Positions 26,108 through 38,786 of a stretch of DNA of 64,000 nt are shown piece after piece. Made by a program: the position numbers and the translations under genes. This stretch comes from Gulbenkiania mobilis (GTDB taxonomy: Bacteria; Pseudomonadota; Gammaproteobacteria; Burkholderiales; Chromobacteriaceae): positions 372,001 through 436,000 of the forward strand of contig SMDA01000001.1 in the NCBI GenBank assembly GCA_004346645.1. The letters run 5' to 3'. The notes under the pieces are model-generated. The model had not been told where the DNA came from. It did not search any database and worked only from the letters and a program-made list of their open reading frames with translations. The first letter of the stretch is position 1. Every line of letters starts with the position of its first letter.

Positions 26108-27421
26108 ATGAAAGCCCCGCGCATTGGAATGGTGTCCCTTGGTTGCCCGAAGGCCCTGGTGGATTCCGAACAGATCATTACCCGCCTGCGGGCGGAAGGT
26201 TACGACATCGCCGACAGCTACGACGGGGCCGACCTCGTCGTGGTGAATACCTGTGGTTTCATCGATTCCGCCATCACCGAATCGCTGGATGCCATCGGTG
26301 AAGCGCTGAACGAAAATGGCAAGGTCATTGTCACCGGCTGCCTGGGCGCCAAAGACGATGTGGTACGTCAGGTGCACCCCTCGGTACTCGCCATCACCGG
26401 CCCGCATGCAGCCGACGAAGTACTCAGCCAAGTGCATGCCCACCTGCCCAAGCCGCATGATCCTTTCGTGGATCTGGTACCGGAGGCGGGCATCAAGCTC
26501 ACCCCGCGTCACTACGCCTATCTCAAGATTTCCGAAGGATGTAACCACCGTTGTACCTTCTGCATCATCCCCTCCCTGCGGGGGGACCTGGTCAGCCGAC
26601 CGGTGCACGACGTGCTGCGCGAGGCGGAGAACCTTGCACGCAGTGGTGTGAAGGAACTGCTGGTAATCTCGCAGGATACCTCTGCCTACGGGGTGGACAT
26701 GCGTTACCGGCTGGGCTTTCACAACGGTCGTCCGGTCCGGACGCGGATGACGGAGCTGTGCGAGGAGCTGGGCCGGCTGGGCATCTGGACCCGATTGCAT
26801 TATGTGTACCCCTATCCGCATGTGGATGAGGTTATCCCCCTGATGGCCGAGGGCAAGCTGCTGCCATATCTGGACATTCCTTTCCAACATGCATCGCAGC
26901 GCGTGCTCAAGGCAATGAAGCGTCCGGCCAATGTCGATAACGTGCTCAAGCGCATTGAGAACTGGCGCGCCATCTGTCCAGACATCGCGCTGCGGTCCAC
27001 CTTCATCGTCGGCTTCCCCGGCGAGACCGAGGCGGACTTCGAGGAACTGCTGGCCTTCCTGCGCGAGGCCCGGCTTGATCGCGTCGGGTGCTTCACCTAC
27101 TCGCCCGTCGACGGCGCTGCCGCCAATGCCCTGCCGGGGTCTGTACCCGAGGAGATCAAGGAGGCCCGCAAGGCTCGTTTCATGGAGGTGCAGGCCGAAA
27201 TCAGTGCGGCCAAGCTCGCGGCCAAGGTTGGCCGAACCATGCAGGTGCTGATCGACGAAATCGACGACGAGGGTACCGCGATCGGCCGCACCTACGCCGA
27301 TGCGCCCGAGATCGACGGGCTGGTCTTCATTGAGGATAGCGCTGGTCTGGCTCCGGGAGCGTTTGCCAACGTGTCCATCGTCGATGCCAGCGAACATGAT
27401 CTTTGGGCAGAAAGGCTCTGA
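26108..27421 (+). CDS. rimO: ribosomal protein S12 methylthiotransferase
   Basis: Radical-SAM enzyme that methylthiolates the conserved aspartate of ribosomal protein S12. Length 437 residues. The N-terminal UPF0004 domain has [15 protein letters not shown]. The radical-SAM cluster motif is in [18 protein letters not shown] (residues 139-156). Further pieces are ISQDTSAYG, the C-terminal [13 protein letters not shown] and [14 protein letters not shown], and a TRAM domain from about 375. The length fits the family. It is transcribed alone, upstream of a cyclic-di-GMP gene. Confidence 0.95.
   Translation: MKAPRIGMVSLGCPKALVDSEQIITRLRAEGYDIADSYDGADLVVVNTCGFIDSAITESLDAIGEALNENGKVIVTGCLGAKDDVVRQVHPSVLAITGPHAADEVLSQVHAHLPKPHDPFVDLVPEAGIKLTPRHYAYLKISEGCNHRCTFCIIPSLRGDLVSRPVHDVLREAENLARSGVKELLVISQDTSAYGVDMRYRLGFHNGRPVRTRMTELCEELGRLGIWTRLHYVYPYPHVDEVIPLMAEGKLLPYLDIPFQHASQRVLKAMKRPANVDNVLKRIENWRAICPDIALRSTFIVGFPGETEADFEELLAFLREARLDRVGCFTYSPVDGAAANALPGSVPEEIKEARKARFMEVQAEISAAKLAAKVGRTMQVLIDEIDDEGTAIGRTYADAPEIDGLVFIEDSAGLAPGAFANVSIVDASEHDLWAERL
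27226..27236 (+). repeat. GGTTGGCCGAA repeat copy 9
   Basis: Exact copy inside rimO, read in a third frame as VGR; flanks CAA before and C after. Confidence 0.9.
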
Positions 27422-27553
27422 GCGGGCAGGAACGGAGTTGCACCGGGGCTGTCAATATTTGTGGTATTGATCAAATGCAAACTATTTGTTCAGCATTTCC
27501 ACTATAGTGGCTGCCTCGGCCTCAACAAAAGCTGAAAGCTCGTGCGGATTTGA

Positions 27554-27606
27554 CCTCGGGCATTGCAGCGAGGCCTCGGGAACAAGTCCCGGGTTACCGT
27601 TTTTTT
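27554..27606 (+). promoter_or_regulatory. structured leader before the cyclic-di-GMP gene
   Basis: CCTCG at 27554-27558 can pair with CGAGG at 27569-27573. A second stem (27575-27581 with 27587-27593, one G-T pair) is followed six bases later by seven T. It may end rimO transcripts or attenuate the following gene. The second stem is weak as a terminator because of the spacing. Confidence 0.4.
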
Positions 27607-27654
27607 GAGAATGAATAATGTTCAGCCCTTCTCGCGGGCTGCCCGATCTCGCTG

Positions 27655-29406
27655 ATGTCTGAAACCAAAACCAAGGCCATGTCCCAGCTTCTGCAACCCA
27701 TCAAGCAGATCGTGACACCCGACATCCTCAGCTGCGCGCCGGAGACGCCGGTGTTCGAAGCTGCCCGGCGCATGGCCGAGACGCGTTGCGGCTCTATCAT
27801 CGTGATGAACGAAACCGGGGAGGCCCTGGGCATCTGGACCGAAACCGATGCCCTGAAAGTGGACTTTTCCGACGAGAAGAGCTGTCGTCAGCCGATTTCG
27901 GAGGTAATGAGCCAGCCAGTGGTCACCCTGACCGGGGAAATGACGGTGCACGATGCCACCGGCGTGTTCCGCAAGAACAATATCCGCCATGCCTTGGTGT
28001 CCGATGGCAAGCAGTACCTCGGCGTGGTTTCGGTCACCGACATTATCTTCAACCACGGCGCCGAGGCTTTTCTTGGCCTCAAGCGGCTGGACGCGCTGGA
28101 ACTCACCCCTGCGGGAGTGATTGACGCTGGCGCCGACATCCGGGATGCCATCAACCGCATGCGTGCGTTGACGGTGGATGCGCTCGGGGTCCGCTTTGCC
28201 GATGGCAGCCACGGCATCCTTACCCAGCGCGATGTCATCCGCCTTCTGGCCCAGGGCGGTCGCGCCTCCACGGCAGGGGAGGCCAGCTCGGCCACGCTGC
28301 TGTCGCTGCCGGCCTCAACCAGCTTGCTGCAGGCGCGACGGCTGCTGATCCAGCATCAGGTGCGGCACCTGGGTGTGCTCGACAATGCAGGCCAGTTGGC
28401 CCATATCGTCGGCCTTGGCGATATCCTGCAGAACATCGAACATGAGTTCGTGCTGGAACTGCACCATGCCCTTCGCGAGCGGGATGAGGCACTGCTGCGC
28501 TCGCGCCAGAGCCTGCTTCTGGCCGACAAGGTGTTTGAATCCACCCTGGAAGGCATCCTCATCACCGATGGGTACGGCATCATCCGTTCCGTCAATCCGG
28601 CCTTTACCCGCATCACCGGTTATTCGGCCGAAGAAGCCATCGGGCAGACGCCCGCCATCCTCAAATCCGGCAAGCAGGCCCCAGAGTTCTACGAGCACCT
28701 GTGGAACAACCTCAAGAAGGAGGGCTTCTGGCAAGGAGAGGTAATCAACCGCCGCAAGAACGGCCTGCTGTATACCGAGCACCTCAGCATCACCGGCATC
28801 CGCGACGAGAGCGGTGGCTTTGCCAACTATGTTGCGGTCTTCTCGGACATCACCCAGCGCAAGCAGGCCGAGGAGCGGCTGCACTTTCTCGCCAACCACG
28901 ACGCGCTGACCGGACTGCCCAACCGCACACTGTTCATCGAAAAGCTGCAGATGGCGGTGATGCACGCCAAGTCCAACCATCAGCGGTGTGCGCTCCTCTT
29001 CATCGACCTGGACCGCTTCAAACTGGTCAACGACACGCTCGGCCATCATGCCGGCGACGAGCTGTTGTGCGAGATTGCCGAAGGTCTGCGTCGCAGCGTA
29101 CCGGCGGATGGCACAGTGGCGCGGCTTTCGGGGGACGAGTTCATCATCCTGCTGGAGAACGTCGGTACAGTGCAGCAGGTGGCTAGCCAGGCGCAGGCGG
29201 TGCTGGACCAGATTTCCGGCGAAACGGTGGTGTCGGGCCAGGAGGTCTTCGTTTCGGCCAGCGTGGGGATCAGCATGTACCCCGAAGACGGCACCAGCGC
29301 CGATACCCTGTTGGTGAATGCCGATACCGCGATGTATCGCGCCAAGGAGCGGGGCAAGAACACCTTCCAGTTCTACACGGCCGACATGAACGCGCGGGCG
29401 CCTTGA
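27655..29406 (+). CDS. CBS-PAS-GGDEF part of a frameshifted cyclic-di-GMP protein
   Basis: Reads as 583 residues. Four CBS motifs form two Bateman pairs (about 15-125 and 145-270). A PAS domain follows at about 295-410 (NPAFTRITGYSAEEA) with a PAC end DITQRKQAEERL, then a GGDEF domain from DALTGLPNRT with the active-site loop LSGDEF and later MYRAKERGKN. It then runs into a stop after DMNARAP. Dropping one C at 29401-29402 would continue the frame as LERLRLEYALHRAL into the EAL domain at once. The intact protein would be about 847 residues. No ribosome binding site is clear before ATG 27655. CBS domains suggest adenylate or related ligand control. Confidence 0.85.
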   Translation: MSETKTKAMSQLLQPIKQIVTPDILSCAPETPVFEAARRMAETRCGSIIVMNETGEALGIWTETDALKVDFSDEKSCRQPISEVMSQPVVTLTGEMTVHDATGVFRKNNIRHALVSDGKQYLGVVSVTDIIFNHGAEAFLGLKRLDALELTPAGVIDAGADIRDAINRMRALTVDALGVRFADGSHGILTQRDVIRLLAQGGRASTAGEASSATLLSLPASTSLLQARRLLIQHQVRHLGVLDNAGQLAHIVGLGDILQNIEHEFVLELHHALRERDEALLRSRQSLLLADKVFESTLEGILITDGYGIIRSVNPAFTRITGYSAEEAIGQTPAILKSGKQAPEFYEHLWNNLKKEGFWQGEVINRRKNGLLYTEHLSITGIRDESGGFANYVAVFSDITQRKQAEERLHFLANHDALTGLPNRTLFIEKLQMAVMHAKSNHQRCALLFIDLDRFKLVNDTLGHHAGDELLCEIAEGLRRSVPADGTVARLSGDEFIILLENVGTVQQVASQAQAVLDQISGETVVSGQEVFVSASVGISMYPEDGTSADTLLVNADTAMYRAKERGKNTFQFYTADMNARAP

Positions 29407-30199
29407 GCGCCTGCGTCTGGAGTATGCGCTGCACCGTGCGTTGGCGCAGGACGAACTCCAGGTGTGGTACCAGCCCAAGGTGCAGCTGGCCACCGGGCGC
29501 ATCATCGGCGCCGAAGCCCTGATCCGTTGGCAGCATCCGGAGATGGGCATGGTATCGCCTGCGGTTTTCATCCCCATCGCCGAGGAGAGCTCGCTGATCG
29601 TCAGCCTGGGCGAATGGGCGTTTCGCACGGCCTGCGAGACCGTGGCCGAGTGGAAGCGCCAGGCACTCTTCCCGGGCCGGATCGCGGTCAACATTTCCGG
29701 CCGCCAGCTCAAGTTCGGCGGGATCGCAGAGCTGGTCAACCGAACCCTTTCCGACCTGGGGATGCCCAGCGACTGCCTGGAGCTGGAAGTAACCGAAAGC
29801 GTGGCGATGGACGACGACAGCGGCATGATCGACGTGCTGTACCGTCTGCAGGAGCTGGGCGTCTATCTCTCCATCGACGACTTCGGCACCGGTTACTCCT
29901 CGCTGTCCTACCTGAAGCGCCTGCCGGTACGGGGGCTGAAGATCGACCGCTCATTTGTGCTCAACCTGCACGAAGACCGGGATGATGCCGCGATTGCGCG
30001 CGCGATCATCTCGATTGCTGGCAGTCTGGGACTGGATCTGGTGGCCGAAGGGGTGGAGCTGGAGGAGCATCGGGAGTTTCTGCTGCGCAACGGCTGCATC
30101 TGGGCGCAAGGCTACCTATTCAGCCGCCCGTTGCCACCCGCAGAGTTCGAAGCACGACTGCGGGCACAGCAGGCCGAGGACCTCAAGGGCGCTCGCTAG
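29402..30199 (+). pseudogene. EAL-domain part of the frameshifted cyclic-di-GMP protein
   Basis: The frame after the indel encodes LERLRLEYALHRALAQDELQ and a complete EAL phosphodiesterase domain. It includes GAEALIRW, NISGRQL, ELEVTES, DDFGTGYSSLSYLKRLP, LKIDRSFV and EGVE, so the metal and catalytic residues appear intact. A TTG at 29441 is the only early start candidate and has no good ribosome binding site. Separate translation is therefore doubtful, and the segment is best read as the 3' part of the preceding gene. A sequencing error, a real mutation or a programmed shift are all open. Confidence 0.75.
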
Positions 30200-30206
30200 A
30201 CCAGGC

Positions 30207-30217
30207 TTCGGCCAACC
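30207..30217 (-). repeat. GGTTGGCCGAA repeat copy 10
   Basis: Exact intergenic copy on the minus strand, 8 bases after the EAL stop and 28 bases before a terminator. Confidence 0.92.
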
Positions 30218-30244
30218 CTAGCGCAGGCCGGAGCGATTCAAAGC

Positions 30245-30270
30245 AAAACGCCGGGCAAGGCCGGCGTTTT
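30245..30270. terminator. bidirectional terminator between the EAL segment and serS
   Basis: Ten-bp stem AAAACGCCGG with six-base loop and T runs in both directions, between convergent genes. Confidence 0.92.
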
Positions 30271-30290
30271 GTCGTTTCGATATGGCTTCT

Positions 30291-32893
<2,603 letters not shown>

Positions 32894-32975
32894 GGGCGAC
32901 GGTGTCACAAGGCTCAATCGGCCAGTTTAATGCATCGGGCCGCCAGCGTCAGAAGCGGTGTCCGGCAAAAGAAAA

Positions 32976-32993
32976 GCCCCGCCACAACGGGGC
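32976..32993 (-). terminator. terminator of lolA
   Basis: Six-bp GCCCCG stem with CCACAA loop; on the minus strand TTTTCTTTT follows. Located 29 bases after the lolA stop. Confidence 0.8.
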
Positions 32994-33021
32994 AGGGCTG
33001 TTCCTGGGGGCGCTGCCTTTC

Positions 33022-33627
33022 TCACTCGCTCAGCACGTCCACTCCCTTGGGCGGGGTAAAGGTGAAGTGCGAGGCTGCAATCGGCGGATTCTTCTTCAGG
33101 TTGTCGAAGCGGATGCGGGTGACGTTGCCAAAGCTGTCGGCCAGCTCCATCTCACGCAGGGTGTTACCGCTAAACCCCATGCGAATCGACTCGAAGGTAT
33201 TCTCGGATTTGCGCGGGGCGGCCGTCAGCCACTCCAGGCCGTTCTGGGTGCCTGCTTCCTTCAGCGTGTAGTCGCGCTCGATCGCGTTGCTACCGGCCAA
33301 GAGCGCTGCTGGGCTGGAACCCAGCGCGGCATCAAGCGGCTTTGTAGTCACCTGCGCTAGCTCCCGATCGTAGATCCACAGCTTCTTGCCGTCGCCTACG
33401 ATCTGCTGGTCGTAAGGCTTGTTGTAGTTCCAGCGAAATTTGCCAGGGCGGGCGATCTCCAGCGTGCCCTGCGCCTCGTCACGCTTGCCTTTGGCCGTCA
33501 CCGTTTGGTGAAAGCTGGCCGAAAGGGTCCGGCTTTCGGCCACGAAGGCCTTGAGTTGCGGAATGGCAGCAGCGCTAGCAAACGGCGCCAGCACCAGCAT
33601 CGACAGGGCAAAGAAGCTTTTTTTCAT
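33022..33627 (-). CDS. lolA: outer-membrane lipoprotein carrier protein
   Basis: Periplasmic chaperone that carries lipoproteins from LolCDE to LolB. Length 201 residues. Signal peptide MKKSFFALSMLVLAPFASAAA has cleavage near residue 19. The mature part shows the LolA pattern LSASFHQTVTAKG, QGTLEIARPGKFRWNYNKPYDQQIVGDGKKLWIYD (in pieces) and a C-terminal VTRIRFDNLKKNP and FTFTPPKGVDV. It lies 12 bases after nadE and is followed by a terminator. Confidence 0.95.
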   Translation of the reverse strand: MKKSFFALSMLVLAPFASAAAIPQLKAFVAESRTLSASFHQTVTAKGKRDEAQGTLEIARPGKFRWNYNKPYDQQIVGDGKKLWIYDRELAQVTTKPLDAALGSSPAALLAGSNAIERDYTLKEAGTQNGLEWLTAAPRKSENTFESIRMGFSGNTLREMELADSFGNVTRIRFDNLKKNPPIAASHFTFTPPKGVDVLSE

Positions 33628-33639
33628 GCAGTCGTCCGG

Positions 33640-35232
33640 TTAGCTGAATCGGTTGGTGATCGGATAGCGCCAGTCCTTGCCGAAGGCGCGCTGTGTGATG
33701 CGCGGGCCCACCGGCGCCTGGCGCCGCTTGTACTCGTTGATCTTGAGCAGGCGCACCACACGGCACACGTCGCTCTCTTCGAATCCGTCGGCGATGATGT
33801 CCTCGGCCGACTGGTTGAACTCGACGTAGCGCTGCATGATGGCATCCAGCACATCGTAGGGCGGCAGACTGTCTTGGTCTTTCTGGTCGGGACGAAGTTC
33901 CGCGGAGGGCGGGCGCTCGATGATGCGGCGCGGAATCACTTCCCCTTGCGCATTGCGCCATTCGGCCAACTGGTATACCAGAGTCTTGGCCACATCTTTC
34001 AATACTGCAAAGCCACCTGCCATATCGCCATACAGCGTGGCGTAGCCGGTGGTCATCTCCGACTTGTTGCCCGTGGTCAGCACCAGCTTGCCGGTCTTGT
34101 TGGACAACGCCATCAGCAGGGTCCCCCGGATACGGGCCTGCAGGTTTTCTTCGGTGGTATCTTCGGCCAACCCTGCGAAGCTCGGGGCAAGCGCGCTGCG
34201 GAAGCTCTCGAAGATCGGCCAGATGGCGATTTCCTCGTACTTCACCCCCAGGCGGGCGATCATGTCGCGAGAGTCGTCCACGCTGATATCGGCGGTGTAG
34301 CGTGAGGGCATCATCACCGCATGCACCTTGTCGGCACCCAGGGCATCCACGGCGATCGCCAGTGTCAGCGCCGAGTCGATCCCGCCCGAGAGGCCGAGCA
34401 GCACCCCCGGAAACCCGTTCTTGGTGATGTAGTCGTGTACACCGGTCACCAGGGTGCGGTAAACGCTTTCCTCCGGCCCGGGCAGGGCAGTACGCGCGCC
34501 AACTTGCAGATCGCCGTCGTCGAAGTCCACCATCAGCAGGCTGTCGGCAAAGGCAGGGGCTTGCGCCACCACTTCCCCAGCCTTGTTGAGTGCGAAGGAG
34601 CCTCCGTCGAACACCAGCTCATCTTGGCCACCAAACATGTTGACATAGGCAAACGGCAGGCCGGTTTCCTGAACCCGGTAGGCCACGATCTCGCGCCGGG
34701 TTTCAATCTTGTTGCGGTGGAAGGGTGAAGCGTTGAGCACCACCACCACCTCTGCTCCGGCATCGGCGGTCTCGGCGGCCGGGTCCAGAGCCCACACATC
34801 CTCGCAAATCAGCACACCCACCTTGGTGCCGTTCTGTTCGAACACCAGAGGAGCAGCGCCCGGCAGGAAGTAGCGGCATTCATCGAATACTTCATCGTTG
34901 GGCAGCAGCATCTTGTGGTACTGCCCCAGCCGGTTGCCGTCGCGCAGGACGGTCGCGGCGTTGAACCGTTCGTTGCCCAGCTTGACCGGATGGCCGATTA
35001 CCAAGGTAATGCCATCCAGCTCCAGCAGTTGATCCAAGGCCGCATCGCACGCCTTGTAGAAGTGATCGCGCAGTAGCAGGTCTTCCGGGCTGTAGCCGGT
35101 GAGGGCGAGTTCCGGAGTCACCAGGACATCGGCGCCGGCGCGCATAGCTTCCTGCGCGAGGTCGAGGATCTTGCGGGTGTTGCCGGCCAGATCGCCGACG
35201 ACAGGATTGAATTGGGCCAGTGCAATGCGCAT
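33640..35232 (-). CDS. nadE: glutamine-dependent NAD+ synthetase
   Basis: Final step of NAD synthesis: amidates nicotinic acid adenine dinucleotide using ammonia released from glutamine. Length 530 residues. The N-terminal nitrilase-type glutaminase domain has Glu in LVTPELALTGY, Lys in QYHKMLLPNDE and Cys in LICEDVW. The C-terminal synthetase domain starts near 265 with the ATP loop LLGLSGGIDSALT and later TTGNKSEMTTGYATLYGDM. It belongs to the two-domain form. Upstream is the MarC-family gene, downstream lolA. Confidence 0.96.
   Translation of the reverse strand: MRIALAQFNPVVGDLAGNTRKILDLAQEAMRAGADVLVTPELALTGYSPEDLLLRDHFYKACDAALDQLLELDGITLVIGHPVKLGNERFNAATVLRDGNRLGQYHKMLLPNDEVFDECRYFLPGAAPLVFEQNGTKVGVLICEDVWALDPAAETADAGAEVVVVLNASPFHRNKIETRREIVAYRVQETGLPFAYVNMFGGQDELVFDGGSFALNKAGEVVAQAPAFADSLLMVDFDDGDLQVGARTALPGPEESVYRTLVTGVHDYITKNGFPGVLLGLSGGIDSALTLAIAVDALGADKVHAVMMPSRYTADISVDDSRDMIARLGVKYEEIAIWPIFESFRSALAPSFAGLAEDTTEENLQARIRGTLLMALSNKTGKLVLTTGNKSEMTTGYATLYGDMAGGFAVLKDVAKTLVYQLAEWRNAQGEVIPRRIIERPPSAELRPDQKDQDSLPPYDVLDAIMQRYVEFNQSAEDIIADGFEESDVCRVVRLLKINEYKRRQAPVGPRITQRAFGKDWRYPITNRFS
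34162..34172 (-). repeat. GGTTGGCCGAA repeat copy 11
   Basis: Exact copy on the minus strand inside nadE, read as GLAE; preceded by G, followed by G. Confidence 0.9.
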
Positions 35233-35339
35233 GGAAGTGAGCTGTCCGCGAAGAAAAATTCAAAGCCCCCGATTCTAACCCAGCACGGCGGCATGGCGGG
35301 GGACCAGGAAAACCGGGTGTGCGTGCGGGCCCGGCGTGT

Positions 35340-35969
35340 TCAGCGAGTCAGTTGCGGGAAGAGACGGTAAACCCCGTCCACCACAATCTCGACCGATACC
35401 GCGGCAAGGAGCATGCCCATGACCCGGTTCACGATGTTGATTCCGGTCTGGCCCAGCAGCCGGCTGATGGGCGAGGCCATGACCAGCGCACCGTAGCAGG
35501 TGATGGCAACGAGGATGCCGCTGACCACCAGATACAGAAGCTGCAGCCAGCCTTGCCCGCTGGAGGCATAAATGATGACGGTGGAAATGGTGCCCGGGCC
35601 GGTGAGCAACGGGATGGCCATCGGCACGACGGCGATATTGGTGCGCGCTTCGGCTTCCTCGCGCTCCTCGTCAGTGGTTTTGGTCGGTGCGGGCTGGGCA
35701 TTCATCAGAGCAATGGCGATCAGCATCACCAGCAGCCCGCCACCCACTTGGAACGAGCCAAGACTGATGCCCAGAAAACGCAGCAGGGATTCGCCGACCA
35801 GGGCAAAAACGCCGACCACTACGGCCACGGCGGTGGCGGATGTCTTGGCGATCCGCTTGCGCTCCGCCTGGCTGGAGCGCGGCGTCAGGCTGATGAAGAT
35901 GGGGATGGCACCCAGCGGATTGACCAGCACCAGGAGCGAGATGAAGATTTTGGCGATTTCGAGTTCCAT
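35340..35969 (-). CDS. MarC family integral membrane protein
   Basis: Inner-membrane protein of 209 residues with six hydrophobic segments. The family signatures LVNPLGAIPIFISLT (residues 16-30), VGGGLLVMLIAIALM and AVVPMAIPLLTGPGTISTVI are present. A charged loop around residues 95-115 separates the two halves. Function unknown; the old link of MarC to multiple antibiotic resistance is not supported. ATG 35969 has AAGG upstream. It lies 92 bases after dapE and 107 bases before nadE, all on the same strand. Confidence 0.9.
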   Translation of the reverse strand: MELEIAKIFISLLVLVNPLGAIPIFISLTPRSSQAERKRIAKTSATAVAVVVGVFALVGESLLRFLGISLGSFQVGGGLLVMLIAIALMNAQPAPTKTTDEEREEAEARTNIAVVPMAIPLLTGPGTISTVIIYASSGQGWLQLLYLVVSGILVAITCYGALVMASPISRLLGQTGINIVNRVMGMLLAAVSVEIVVDGVYRLFPQLTR

Positions 35970-36061
35970 AATGCCTTGATGGTAGCGGCTGGCCCGAAAG
36001 GGCTCAATCCGGTATGGGACAGGTTTCTCCGGGTACGGGACACGCCGCACCCGGAAGGCGG

Positions 36062-37539
<1,478 letters not shown>

Positions 37540-37551
37540 GGTGGTGGGCGG

Positions 37552-38700
37552 TCAGTCGTTAAGGGTAAAACCGTCGAAGCGCGGCGCGTCTCCGTCGTGG
37601 GGGCTGGGCAGCGGAGTCGCCGGGGCGTCGCTGCTCTTCTTGTCTTGCGCATGATTGACCAGCCAGTACAGGTTGGTGGGCGAGTCTGCGTTTCGCAACG
37701 CTTCGTCGAGGGTGATGCGGCCCGCCTGATACAGCCGGAAAAGTGATTGTTCAAAGGTCTGGGCACCATCGCTCATGCTGTTCTCGATGGCTTCCTTGAT
37801 CTGGTCGATCTGTCCGTTGCGGATCAGTTCGGCGATGTGCGGGGTGTTGACCATCAGCTCGATCGCAGGGACCTGCCTGCCGTCCACGGTGGGGATCAGC
37901 CGCTGCGAAATGACCGCACGCAGCGAGACCGACAGGTCCATCAGCAGGGCTGTCCGCGATTCTGGCGGAAAGAAGCTGATGATGCGGTTGAGCATGTGAT
38001 AGCTGTTGTTGGCATGCAGCGTGGACAGGCACAGGTGGCCGGACTGTGCGTAGTTGATCGCATATGTCATCGTCTCCGCATCACGGATTTCGCCGATCAT
38101 CAGCACGTCCGGCGCTTCGCGCATCGCGTTTTTAAGTGCGTTCTGGTAATTGAGCGTGTCTACCCCGATCTCGCGCTGGTTCACGATCGACTTGCCGTGC
38201 GCGTAGATGAACTCGATCGGATCCTCCACCGTCAGGATGTGCCCGCTCATGCGCTGGTTGCGGTTTTCGAGCAGTGCCGCAACGGTGGAACTCTTGCCGC
38301 TGCCGGTCGCACCGACCACCACAATCAGGCCGCGTTTCTGCTCTACCAGCGGGCGCAGTTTCTCCGGCAGGTTCAGCGCCTCCAGCGAAGGGATGTTCGG
38401 CAGGATGTAGCGGATCACCATCGCAACATGTCCCCGCTGGCGGAAGATGTTGATGCGGTAGTTGCCCAACCCCTCCACCTGCCGGCCGAAATTCATTTCC
38501 AGCTCGGTCTCGAAGCGCGCGATCTCGGCCTCGTTCATCAGGCTGTAAGCCAACTGGCGAACGGTCTCAGGGGCCAAAGGCTTGTCGTTGACCGGCAGCG
38601 TGGTACCGTCAATCTTGATCTGCGGCGCTGCATGAGCGGTGAAGAAAAGATCACTGGCTTTCTTTTCGGCCATCAGACGGAAAAAGGGCAGCATCAACAT
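37552..38700 (-). CDS. pilU: type IV pilus retraction ATPase PilU
   Basis: Hexameric AAA+ secretion-family ATPase that helps PilT retract type IV pili, cytosolic at the pilus base. Length 382 residues. The PilU-typical start MLMLPFFRLMAEKKASDLFFT spans residues 1-21. Walker A is VVGATGSGKSST, the Asp box LTVEDPIEFIY, Walker B ILMIGEIRD-like VLMIGEIRDAET, and the His box is GHLCLSTLHANN. A Pro/Ser/Asp-rich tail of about 30 residues lies beyond the usual end. Downstream are yffB and dapE; pilT is not in the window. Retraction motors drive twitching and DNA uptake, relevant to the repeat found here. Confidence 0.94.
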   Translation of the reverse strand: MLMLPFFRLMAEKKASDLFFTAHAAPQIKIDGTTLPVNDKPLAPETVRQLAYSLMNEAEIARFETELEMNFGRQVEGLGNYRINIFRQRGHVAMVIRYILPNIPSLEALNLPEKLRPLVEQKRGLIVVVGATGSGKSSTVAALLENRNQRMSGHILTVEDPIEFIYAHGKSIVNQREIGVDTLNYQNALKNAMREAPDVLMIGEIRDAETMTYAINYAQSGHLCLSTLHANNSYHMLNRIISFFPPESRTALLMDLSVSLRAVISQRLIPTVDGRQVPAIELMVNTPHIAELIRNGQIDQIKEAIENSMSDGAQTFEQSLFRLYQAGRITLDEALRNADSPTNLYWLVNHAQDKKSSDAPATPLPSPHDGDAPRFDGFTLND

Positions 38701-38750
38701 GCTTCGTCATCCTGCGGTTACGGGGGCAGGGTGGTACCCCCTCAACAAAA

Positions 38751-38772
38751 AAGCCCGCCGACAGGCGGGCTT
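38751..38772 (-). terminator. terminator of fadD
   Basis: Nine-bp AAGCCCGCC stem with GACA loop; on the minus strand a TTTTTTG tract follows, 15 bases after the fadD stop. Confidence 0.9.
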
Positions 38773-38786
38773 GCGGCCAGACCCGG

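Noticed and set aside
27540..27610. GEMM-type cyclic-di-GMP riboswitch before the GGDEF gene
   Set aside because: A GGGTTACCG stretch is suggestive, but the conserved GCAAACC and tetraloop-receptor parts are missing.
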